In this document: piece after piece, positions 24,640-32,081 of the stretch
Numbering within the stretch: the stretch's first letter is position 1
How the letters are laid out: each line of letters starts with the position of its first letter
Assembly (NCBI GenBank): GCA_965662365.1
Contig: CBFIHR010000023.1
Location: 1-54,903, forward strand
DNA from: CAWVWD01 sp965662365
GTDB taxonomy: Bacteria; Bacteroidota; Bacteroidia; Chitinophagales; Saprospiraceae
Length of the DNA: 54,903 nt
Direction of reading: 5' to 3'
Translations under genes and position numbers: made by a program
The notes under the pieces: model-generated
Told to the model about the DNA's origin: nothing
The model's input: the letters and a program-made list of their open reading frames with translations, nothing else
Databases searched by the model: none

Positions 24640-24683
24640 ATGACGAAAGTCATTTATAATACTTAAATGTACTTGTACTTTTG
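24640..24683 (+). promoter_or_regulatory. FNR/FixK-like dyad and TAnnTTTG promoter in the kinase/thioredoxin-like intergenic region
   Basis: ATGACGAAAGTCAT, a perfect dyad with 4-bp spacer, at 24640-24653. TACTTTTG (-7 consensus TAnnTTTG) lies at 24676-24683. Dyad centre to the last G is 36.5 bp, giving a site near -41 for the plus-strand gene. The same dyad is 42 bp from the kinase start on the other strand, where no good -7 element is seen. Confidence 0.65.
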
Positions 24684-24729
24684 ATATTTAAAGATGGAAA
24701 GATAAAAATAATTCAGCACAAACAAAATA

Positions 24730-25008
24730 ATGAATTACACAGAAAACAATCAAAGGCGTATGAGAAACATTAAAGTGTTGGGGATTGGAAGCTCGAAATA
24801 TAAACAACTCACGCATAATTTATTTGAGGTAATTAATGAATTAGACATTGAGGCAGAAGTGGAACATTATGAAGAAATAGATGACTTTCTTCGTTTCAAC
24901 ATCGTAGAAATCCCAACATTAATGATTGATGGTGAGGTTTTTTCTAAAGGCCGTGTGCCAAATGTTGAGGAATTAAAGTTCTTTTTCGTTCCTAATCCTG
25001 TACATTAA
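24730..25008 (+). CDS. Thioredoxin-fold small protein lacking both active cysteines
   Basis: A 92-residue protein of the small glutaredoxin-like redox family (TM0996/MTH895-like). The pattern IKVLGIGSSKYKQLTHNLFE matches the family's strand-CxxC-helix start, with Ser and Tyr where the family has the two cysteines. The cis-Pro loop (IVEIPTLMIDGEVFSKGRVP) is kept. The fold therefore persists without redox chemistry, so a binding or sensory role is likelier. It is divergent from the FixL-like kinase and shares the FNR-like dyad at the position for activation. Start at ATG 24730; ATG 24760 (MRNIKVLG) is an alternative. Followed by two tandem terminators. Confidence 0.75.
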   Translation: MNYTENNQRRMRNIKVLGIGSSKYKQLTHNLFEVINELDIEAEVEHYEEIDDFLRFNIVEIPTLMIDGEVFSKGRVPNVEELKFFFVPNPVH

Positions 25009-25215
25009 TCACTTTAATCAATAAATTGATTTTCTTAGTTTTTTTAAATCAACCTCCTATTTTTTTTGAATATTCAACTTATTCATATTTCATCAGACAA
25101 ATCTATTGAATAAACATAATTATTATATTAAAATAATATATACATTTCCTGTCAAAAAATTGCATTCCACATCATAACAGAATAGGGCAACTTCTCCCAA
25201 AAGAGAAGGGTTTGA

Positions 25216-25251
25216 AATAAGCTAAAACACATTACAGCTTATTATTTTTTT
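25216..25251 (+). terminator. Rho-independent terminator
   Basis: AATAAGCT / AGCTTATT arms, 12-nt loop, then ATTTTTTT. Confidence 0.75.
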
Positions 25252-25254
25252 GGT

Positions 25255-25290
25255 AAAACGCCGAGTCTTTCAAAAGGCTCGGTGTTTTTG
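25255..25290 (+). terminator. Rho-independent terminator, second in tandem
   Basis: AACGCCGAGTCTTT and AAAGGCTCGGTGTT pair around a CAA loop, followed by a T-rich run (GTTTTTGTTTTTG). Confidence 0.85.
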
Positions 25291-25367
25291 TTTTTGTTTT
25301 AAAGTCATATTTATACCAAATTTGCCGTCAATTCAGTTAAAACAAGTGACAGATAAAGATTAAATTC

Positions 25368-25375
25368 TAACTTTG
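25368..25375 (+). promoter_or_regulatory. TAnnTTTG -7 element of the T9SS protein gene
   Basis: TAACTTTG, 21 bp before the ATG at 25396, so the leader would be about 15 nt. Confidence 0.55.
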
Positions 25376-25395
25376 GTTATCCAAAATAATGATAT

Positions 25396-28257
25396 ATGAT
25401 AAAGAAATTTACGTTAATAGGTTTATTAATAATAATCGTACAAAGTCTCGCTTTTAGTCAAGCTGATACCGATTTTTGGTTTGTTGCTCCCGAAGTTGAT
25501 GCAAGTCACGGTGACGAACCTATTTTTTTGCGTTTAACTGCTGGAAGTCAAGCCGCCAGTGTTACAATTTCACAACCGGCAAATTTAGGTGGACTAAGCC
25601 TTACACAAACAGTCGCTGCCGGCACAACAGTTTCAGTTAATTTAACTCCTTTCAAAGGAATTATTGAAAATCAACCTGCTAATTCCGTTCTAAATTACGG
25701 TATAAAAATTCAATCGACAGCACCGATTACAGCCTACTACGAGGTTGCTAATACCTTGAATCCAGAAATATTTCCACTCAAGGGAAGTAGTGCTTTAGGA
25801 CAATTTTTCTATTTACCAGGCCAAGATAACTATCCGAATCAAGTTGGAACGCCAGCTTTTGATATTGTGGCAACAGAAAATAATACAACGGTCACGATTA
25901 TTCCAAGTGATGACCTTGTCGGTCATGCTGCAGGTGTGGCTTTTACGGTTACCTTAAATGCTGGTCAAACTTTCTCTTGTGTTGGTACAAATACAACAGC
26001 AGCAGCAACCTTAGCGGGTTCGCAGGTGACCTCCGACAAACCCATCGCTATTACCTACAGTGATGATTCGCTCTTTAATAACGGAGCTTGGGATTTGATT
26101 GGAGACCAAATTGTACCAGTTGATATATTAGGGACAGAATATATTGCAATCAAAGGTTGGGCAACCGATGAACGAGTTTATATTGTCGCTACCGAAAACA
26201 ATACAACTTTCACGCTGAATGGTAATACTGGAACACCAATAAATATGAACGCAGGGCAGTTAGTGTCTTATCCAATTAATGGTAATGCAATATACATCAA
26301 CTCCAATAAACCGATTTATGTATTGCACCTTTCGGGACATGCAGCAGAGATGGGCGACGCCCTTCTGCCGCCAATCGAGTGTACAGGTTCTGATAACGTT
26401 GGTTTTGTACGAACAGGTTCGGGTACATTCACCGTCTTAGTAGCGACGACCGTTGGTAATGAAGGTAATTTTTTAGTTAACGGAAATGGTACAATATTGC
26501 AAGCCGGAGCATTTTTCCCAATTCCTGGTAATCCAAACTGGGTTGGAGCAAAATTAGATTTAACATTAGCACAAGCTCCTCTTGGTAGTAATACAATTGA
26601 AAATACTTCAGGTTTATTTCATTTAGGAATTTTGAATGAAGTCGGTCAAAGTTCTGAATATGGTTATTTTTCGAGTTATAGCTCTTTAGAATTAGGAGCA
26701 GATCGAACGATTTGTATAGAAAATACACCGCTACAGTTAGACGGTGGCGAAGGCGGAAGTTCCTATTTGTGGAATGACGGCTCAACCAGTCGATTTCTTA
26801 GCGTAACGCAATCAGGCGAATATTATGTCGAAAGTGTGATTTATAATTGTACGCTATATGATACAATTCAAGTCAATGTTTTAGCACCTCAAGTCGATCT
26901 GGGCAACGACACCGCAGTCTGTCAAGGGCAAACCGTGACGATAGACGCAACGCAGCCACTCGTCACTTATATGTGGAGCGATAGCTCAACAAATGCTACT
27001 TACACTGCTTCGAGTCAACAGACTGTTTGGGTAGAAATTACAGATACTTTTGGTTGTGTCGTAAGGGATTCAATGGAAGTGATTTATCCGATTGCTGATT
27101 TGCAAGGCGATACGACTATTTGTCAAGGCGATAGTTTACTGTTATTTTCCAATGTTCAACCACAATTTGCGACCTCTTACACCTGGAATAATGGTGCTAC
27201 GGGTCCTTCGGTTTTGGTTACTCAACCAGGTCAATATTGGGTCGATATTATTGCGGAAGCAGGTTGTATTAGTACCGATACAATTTTAATACAATTCCAA
27301 GCACCGCCAACCATTGACATTACGTTAGACACCTTACTTTGTCCTGATGAAATCGTTGATATTTCGGCAACTGTTCCAAATATGCGTAGTATCGTATGGT
27401 CAAATGGTTCGACTGATACGACTCAAACAATTAGTACAGCAGGAGTTTATGTCGCAACATTAACCGATTCTGTTTTTTGCCAAGTCGAAGATTCTGTTTT
27501 GATTGGCTTTCATCCAGAGCCTTTTGTCGAGTTAGGAAATGATACCGTTGTATGCGATGGTCAACCGATTTTTTTAGTACCAGAGGTAAGCAGTGTCGGT
27601 TCGTTTCTGTGGAATGACGGTTCAACTGATGCGAGTTTAGAAGTTTCGACTGATGGCACGTACACGGTTGCTATTTTTGATGGAAATAATTGTCCAGCTT
27701 CTGACTCCGTTTTTGTCGATGTATTGCAGTCTTTACAGCCTAATCTTCCGACCGATACGACTATTTGTGAAGATGTTATTTTGGTCTTAAATGCGTATCA
27801 GCCAACAGCAGAAACCTATCTATGGACTGGCGAATCCGCTTTTTATAATCAAAATGATATAACCGACACCACTTTTTTGATTACTTATGCCGGCACTTAT
27901 TCTGTTGAAATGACTAATCAATGTGGTGGCTTAACGCAATATATCGAAGTAACGAAAGAAAACTGTACCTGTACGCCTTATATTCCCAATGGTTTTACAC
28001 CAAATGCTGATGGTCGAAATGACGAATTTCAAGTATATGCAAATTGCGAAATTCAAGAATTTAGAATGGAAATCTATGACCGATGGGGCAGTTTATTATT
28101 TGCAAGCGATAACCCTTCCAATGGTTGGGACGGAATTACAAACGGGAGAGAAGCCAGTTCAGGCGTTTATGTTTATCGAATAGAATATACTTCAGCTGAC
28201 CAAAATGGTAACGCCATTACAAGTGTTAAAAGCGGTTCAGTAACTTTGATAAGATAA
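25396..28257 (+). CDS. Large secreted surface protein with IgGFc-binding-like N-domain and T9SS type-B C-terminal domain
   Basis: A 953-residue protein. Signal peptide MIKKFTLIGLLIIIVQSLAFSQ. The N-terminal half (about 25-430) resembles IgGFc-binding/FCGBP-N-like domains of Bacteroidota (DTDFWFVAPE, repeated VATENNTTVT/VATENNTTFT, SDKPIAITYSDDS, GDQIVPVDILGTEYIAIKGW). About 440-860 are five to six repeats of about 85 residues, each with a xLGxDTxxCxGxxxxL strand and SYLWNDGSTSxxLxVxxxGxYxV, of an Ig-like/PKD-type fold. About 868-953 is the gliding-motility-associated CTD: YIPNGFTPNADGRNDEFQVY, then IYDRWGSLLF and GVYVYRIEYT, ending SGSVTLIR. It should be secreted through the type IX system and attached to the surface. 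Adhesion is a reasonable guess. Confidence 0.88.
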   Translation: MIKKFTLIGLLIIIVQSLAFSQADTDFWFVAPEVDASHGDEPIFLRLTAGSQAASVTISQPANLGGLSLTQTVAAGTTVSVNLTPFKGIIENQPANSVLNYGIKIQSTAPITAYYEVANTLNPEIFPLKGSSALGQFFYLPGQDNYPNQVGTPAFDIVATENNTTVTIIPSDDLVGHAAGVAFTVTLNAGQTFSCVGTNTTAAATLAGSQVTSDKPIAITYSDDSLFNNGAWDLIGDQIVPVDILGTEYIAIKGWATDERVYIVATENNTTFTLNGNTGTPINMNAGQLVSYPINGNAIYINSNKPIYVLHLSGHAAEMGDALLPPIECTGSDNVGFVRTGSGTFTVLVATTVGNEGNFLVNGNGTILQAGAFFPIPGNPNWVGAKLDLTLAQAPLGSNTIENTSGLFHLGILNEVGQSSEYGYFSSYSSLELGADRTICIENTPLQLDGGEGGSSYLWNDGSTSRFLSVTQSGEYYVESVIYNCTLYDTIQVNVLAPQVDLGNDTAVCQGQTVTIDATQPLVTYMWSDSSTNATYTASSQQTVWVEITDTFGCVVRDSMEVIYPIADLQGDTTICQGDSLLLFSNVQPQFATSYTWNNGATGPSVLVTQPGQYWVDIIAEAGCISTDTILIQFQAPPTIDITLDTLLCPDEIVDISATVPNMRSIVWSNGSTDTTQTISTAGVYVATLTDSVFCQVEDSVLIGFHPEPFVELGNDTVVCDGQPIFLVPEVSSVGSFLWNDGSTDASLEVSTDGTYTVAIFDGNNCPASDSVFVDVLQSLQPNLPTDTTICEDVILVLNAYQPTAETYLWTGESAFYNQNDITDTTFLITYAGTYSVEMTNQCGGLTQYIEVTKENCTCTPYIPNGFTPNADGRNDEFQVYANCEIQEFRMEIYDRWGSLLFASDNPSNGWDGITNGREASSGVYVYRIEYTSADQNGNAITSVKSGSVTLIR

Positions 28258-28285
28258 ACTATTTGAATATTTGAGTATTCGATTG

Positions 28286-28333
28286 TTTGAGTGTTCGATT
28301 GTTTTTCAGCACTTAAACAATCGAACATTCAAA
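28286..28333. terminator. Bidirectional hairpin between convergent genes
   Basis: Arms TGAGTGTTCGATTGTTT (28288-28304) and AAACAATCGAACATTCA (28315-28331), one G-T pair, loop of 10 nt. Upstream lies an imperfect direct repeat of the left arm (TTGAGTATTCGATTG). Confidence 0.75.
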
Positions 28334-28355
28334 TCATTAAACATTCTACCAAAAA

Positions 28356-29183
28356 TCACTTTTCAAAAACCACAATATCTTGAAAATCCAGTGCATCCGC
28401 TTTGCGTTGATGCGACCAAAAGCCAAAGTGAAAATCCTTGATTGTTAATCCAATTTGATTCGCAAAATCTTCTAAATACGATTGTTCATAAGCGACATTG
28501 GCAGACGTTACCTTTTCGTCCATTAGGCGATAATGCCCAAAATCATAAGGAAACTGAAACTCTGGATTAGCATCGTGTTTTGCTGCTTCATTCAAAATAA
28601 AAAAAGTAGCTAAACAGCGACCTTTTGGTTTGAGTACTCGCTTGATTTCTTTTAGATAATTTTCAACTTGTTTGTCCGTCATGTGTGTAAAAACAGACGT
28701 CAAAAAGCAAAAATCAAAAGCGTTCGCTTCATAAGGAAACTGAAATTCTTCTGCAGCCTCACCGTCTTTCGTATAAAGGTCATTTTTTAACGGAACGTGC
28801 GTAAAATTAAAATTTGGATATAAAGGCGTCAGGTTTTTTTGACACCATTCAACACCAACTTTCATAACATCAAAACCCTCATATCGAGCCGTTTTTTCAA
28901 TATATCCCGCAATCGGAATCGCCATGCGACCGATGCCGCTACCAATATCTAAAACGTGATGATGCGGTCGTAATCCACCGTATTTGATAAAAATCTTTAA
29001 ATAATTATCTCCTTGTTTCAAAAAATTACCCGAACCAGTAAAAATCAATCCTTTCGGTGGAACGATTTGACCTTTTTTGCGAGTCATTTTACTCACCAAA
29101 TCAGTAGGAGCATAATAAGCCTGACGGGCTTTTAATCGCATTTCGGGCGATAATATATAATAGAGTTTTCGAAAAAAATTCAC
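28356..29183 (-). CDS. SAM-dependent methyltransferase (class I)
   Basis: A 275-residue protein with motif I HVLDIGSGIGRMAIPI (about residues 97-112), an acidic position in FDVMKVGVEWCQ, motif post-I EANAFDFCFLTSVFTHM and motif III EIKRVLKPKGRCLATFF. The long N-terminal part (KARQAYYAPTDLVSKMTRKK) is basic. The methyl acceptor cannot be deduced. It is a single gene convergent with the T9SS protein. Its start is ATG 29183 (MNFFRKLYYILSPEMRLKA). Related proteins are annotated only as class I methyltransferases; lipid or small-molecule substrates are possible. Confidence 0.75.
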   Translation of the reverse strand: MNFFRKLYYILSPEMRLKARQAYYAPTDLVSKMTRKKGQIVPPKGLIFTGSGNFLKQGDNYLKIFIKYGGLRPHHHVLDIGSGIGRMAIPIAGYIEKTARYEGFDVMKVGVEWCQKNLTPLYPNFNFTHVPLKNDLYTKDGEAAEEFQFPYEANAFDFCFLTSVFTHMTDKQVENYLKEIKRVLKPKGRCLATFFILNEAAKHDANPEFQFPYDFGHYRLMDEKVTSANVAYEQSYLEDFANQIGLTIKDFHFGFWSHQRKADALDFQDIVVFEK

Positions 29184-29735
29184 GGTTTTTCAGTTTGCAG
29201 TAAGCCGTTTGCCGTTAGTCGTTTTGCCTATTGCAAATGGATTACTAATTTTTTATGAACACAATTTTTTACAAATATTATTAAAAAATTAGCGAAAGCA
29301 ATAAAACATTGTTTATAAACCGAGTTTAACTTTGTTTTAGACAAAAAAAGTCCGAAATAAATTAAATTTATTCCGGACAATAATTATTAATCTTATATTT
29401 TTAAGCTACTAAGAATTTTTAAACAATTTTCATTGGTTGCTACTCGTGAAACGCTGATTTTTCAAGGGTTTTATGCTATTCATCATTACAACGATCGGCG
29501 ACAATTTGCTCACAAGCAAAAGAAATATCTACATAGAATCATCTATTTTATTGATGTTGATTCTTCGTACCTTGGTATTTCATACATATACACGTTTTTT
29601 TTTGGAAAAGGATAGTTTAATCTATATTATTGTTTCTTTTAAATTTTAATAAACATTCTAAATTTACACCTATTAGATATTCATTTTCAATGTTTTACAT
29701 CTTTTTCATTATTATTTTGACAATTTTTTATTAAA
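29184..29735. other. Intergenic region, 552 bp
   Basis: Holds a strong hairpin (29350-29378) with a T-run on its minus-strand side, a weak plus-strand frame at 29433-29615 with a GFYAIHHY segment reminiscent of serine acetyltransferase (not convincing), and AT-rich DNA before the phosphate transporter. No other feature seen. Confidence 0.4.
29350..29378 (-). terminator. Orphan minus-strand terminator hairpin
   Basis: GTCCG(A)AATAAATT / AATTTATT(C)CGGAC with T7 following on the minus strand. It points to a minus-strand transcript coming from 29380-29735, where no gene is visible. Confidence 0.6.
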
Positions 29736-30803
29736 ATGGATTATTCACCAATTATCATGTGGTTGGGTTTCGGCATGGCGGCCTACTCTGTCGCAGGGAA
29801 CGACGTCATTCAAACATTAGGAACATTTTTAACCTCTAATGAAGAAAAAGTAAGTTGGCAACTTTTATGGCTATATGTCGCTGGGATTTTAACGGTTGTG
29901 CTTACTTTGGGCTGGTTCGACCCTTTTAACTGGTACGAGTATGAGCGGGGCGTCTCTTATGGCCGCTTAGATGAGTTTGAAATTCCGATTGTTTACTCTT
30001 GGTATCACATCATTCCGCCTTTAGTTTTAATGATTATCACCCGCACAGGAATTCCTACCAGTACTACCTTTATGATTTTGACACTATTCTCCTTAGAAAA
30101 GCTCCCTGAGAGTGTTTTAGAAATGGCGTTTTCTGTCGTCAATACCGATACGATACTGGGAAGTATGTTGCTAAAATCGATTATTGGATATGGTCTTGCG
30201 TTTTTGTTTGCTTTGGTGGTCTTTATCGTTATTACTCGATTTACAGAAAAGTTTTTTATTGAAAATCCTTTACCTCAAAAACAGCGAGCAATTTGGGCAA
30301 CTTTACAATGGTTCATCACTGGTTTTCTTTGGTGGCAATGGTTGACACAAGATTTGGCTAATATTTATATTTATTTGCGAGGTGGCGACAATCAACCTCC
30401 TGTTGTTTTTTTGGCGTCCCTATTTCTAATTTTAGCCTTACTGGCGTACATTTTCAGTCGAAGAGGTGGAGCCGTTCAAGAGATTGTTCGTCAAAAAATC
30501 AATACATTTGATATTCGGTCAGCAACTTTTATAGATTTGATTTATGGCCTTGCGTTGTATGCTTTCAAATATGATTATTTTGGACTTTGGGGAGCGAAGA
30601 TTCCGATGAGTACAACTTGGCTTTTCGTCGGTTTATTAGCTGGGCGAGAAATCGGGATTCGCATCAATATAGAAGGAAAATTAACTAAGAATATTACTCA
30701 AATGGTGATCAAAGATTTTTTAAAAATTCTATTAGGATTAGTGATAAGTATCGTCTTAGTTTTTATCATAAAAATCTTGGCTGATTATCAAAGTGCTAAC
30801 TAA
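29736..30803 (+). CDS. PiT-family inorganic phosphate transporter
   Basis: A 355-residue membrane protein with about ten hydrophobic segments. Two inverted family signatures are present: N-terminal AYSVAGNDVIQTLGTFL (PiT GxNDxxQ/NxxGT) and C-terminal KIPMSTTWLFVGLLAGREIG. The first repeat also has TGIPTSTTFMIL. Such proteins carry out cation-coupled phosphate uptake at the inner membrane. Shorter than E. coli PitA (about 500) but similar to Bacteroidota members. It has its own terminator (30830-30857) and stands alone beside the PHB locus. No Pho box seen. Confidence 0.82.
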   Translation: MDYSPIIMWLGFGMAAYSVAGNDVIQTLGTFLTSNEEKVSWQLLWLYVAGILTVVLTLGWFDPFNWYEYERGVSYGRLDEFEIPIVYSWYHIIPPLVLMIITRTGIPTSTTFMILTLFSLEKLPESVLEMAFSVVNTDTILGSMLLKSIIGYGLAFLFALVVFIVITRFTEKFFIENPLPQKQRAIWATLQWFITGFLWWQWLTQDLANIYIYLRGGDNQPPVVFLASLFLILALLAYIFSRRGGAVQEIVRQKINTFDIRSATFIDLIYGLALYAFKYDYFGLWGAKIPMSTTWLFVGLLAGREIGIRINIEGKLTKNITQMVIKDFLKILLGLVISIVLVFIIKILADYQSAN

Positions 30804-30829
30804 TTGATTTTGATATTATTTCAAATAAA

Positions 30830-30857
30830 AAGCCACCTACTTAACACAGGTGGCTTA
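30830..30857 (+). terminator. Terminator after the phosphate transporter
   Basis: AAGCCACCT / AGGTGGCTT, 9-bp perfect arms around an AC-rich loop, followed by TTAATAA rather than a long T-run. It is between convergent genes. Confidence 0.75.
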
Positions 30858-30950
30858 ATAACCAAATAAACTTAAAACGTCTTTTTTACAAATTTGATGT
30901 GCGAAATCGTTTTAAGTAAAACCAAAATTTCTTCATTCATAAAATGAATG

Positions 30951-31994
30951 CTAATCTCTATCAATCAACCATTTTGCGACAGCAGGAGTCAATAATTTTT
31001 GTGAGCGTCCACCGACAAAAACGCCAATGTGTCCGCCCGGAAATTCCATCAACTCTTTATCTTTCGAGCCAATAACATCATTAATCGGGCGAGTAGTCGC
31101 CGGCGGCACGATGTGATCATGTTTTGCATAAATTGTCAAAACAGGCATCGTGATATTTTTCAAATCAACTGGCAAACCTTCTAAGACAAATTCACCTTTG
31201 ATTAATTTATTTTGTTGATACATTTCTTTAATAAATTGACGATAAGTCTCACCAGCTTGATCAGGCGAATCCGCTACCCAATATTCCATGCGTAAGAAGT
31301 TCATCAACTTATCCTTATTTTGCATCGTTTTCGGCAAAGCCATGTATTTACGAGTTTTGTTCATTGGCTTCAATAGGTCAAAGCCCGTATTCAAAAAATC
31401 ACCCGAAACCACACCGTTAAAACCATCAACAATTGCATCGACATCCATATCTTTTGCCCAACGGAACAATAACCCTTCGTTGCTTTCAAAATCAACTGGC
31501 GTTACCAAAGTGATCAAGTTTTTAACCTTATCAGGATTCAATGCCGAATAAATCAAACTAAACGTTCCGCCTTGACAAACGCCCAACAAATTGACTTTAT
31601 CAATGTGATGCGTATCAAGAATATAATCGACACAATCGTTGATATTTCCTAAGATATAATCGCCCATTGTTTTGTATCGGTCGATGCTGGTCGCATAGCC
31701 CCAATCAATCACATAAACATCAATGCCTTCGCTCAACAATTTGCGAATGAAACTACGATTCGGCTGCAAATCCATCATTTCCCAACGATTCACCAAAGCG
31801 TAAGAAATCAACATTGGCGTTTTTGCTTTTAAGGTTGCTTTATTCTCAAAGTGATACAATTTCACTTTTCCGTCCTGCCAAACCAAGTTCTTTGGAGCGG
31901 TTGCAATATCTATATCATTTACCTCTGCAATATTTCTAATTGCATCTGAAACAGTGTTCACCTGTTCCAACATTTGGTCTGCTATATTTTCCAT
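30951..31994 (-). CDS. phaC: Class III poly(3-hydroxyalkanoate) synthase, catalytic subunit
   Basis: A 347-residue synthase that polymerises 3-hydroxybutyryl-CoA at the PHB granule. The catalytic triad is complete: C140 in the lipase-like box LLGVCQGGTFS, D293 in IYAKHDHIVPP and H322 in FPGGHIGVFVGG. Its short length and lack of the N-terminal domain of class I/II enzymes make it class III, which needs PhaE; phaE is indeed the neighbouring gene, 87 nt upstream. The operon order is phasin, phaE, phaC. DVYVIDWGYATSIDRYKTMG is also typical of the class. PHB synthases of class III are best known from purple sulfur bacteria and cyanobacteria and are uncommon in Bacteroidota. Confidence 0.93.
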   Translation of the reverse strand: MENIADQMLEQVNTVSDAIRNIAEVNDIDIATAPKNLVWQDGKVKLYHFENKATLKAKTPMLISYALVNRWEMMDLQPNRSFIRKLLSEGIDVYVIDWGYATSIDRYKTMGDYILGNINDCVDYILDTHHIDKVNLLGVCQGGTFSLIYSALNPDKVKNLITLVTPVDFESNEGLLFRWAKDMDVDAIVDGFNGVVSGDFLNTGFDLLKPMNKTRKYMALPKTMQNKDKLMNFLRMEYWVADSPDQAGETYRQFIKEMYQQNKLIKGEFVLEGLPVDLKNITMPVLTIYAKHDHIVPPATTRPINDVIGSKDKELMEFPGGHIGVFVGGRSQKLLTPAVAKWLIDRD

Positions 31995-32001
31995 TTTTAA
32001 T

Positions 32002-32025
32002 GAGTGAATGAGTGAATGAGTGAAT
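32002..32025. repeat. GAGTGAAT direct repeats
   Basis: Three and a bit tandem units before phaC. The same units recur before phaE (33499-33532) and partly as reverse complement downstream. Confidence 0.6.
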
Positions 32026-32081
32026 TATTAAACGATACAAACCCGATGATTCATTCCTTCGATAATTCTCTCATGCAATCA

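Larger units (their letters stand above)
25009..25395. other. Intergenic region, 387 bp
   Basis: No ORF supported. Contains two tandem terminators (25216-25251, 25255-25290), a short CTTCTC/GAGAAG hairpin just before them (about 25190-25207), and the promoter of the T9SS protein. About 200 nt lie between the 25008 stop and the first terminator, leaving room for a small RNA, though no promoter is clear. Confidence 0.4.

Noticed and set aside
29433..29615. Serine acetyltransferase (cysE) remnant on the plus strand
   Set aside because: GFYAIHHY resembles part of CysE, but only a few residues match and the next expected motif (RIAHxL) is not intact. Too weak to annotate.
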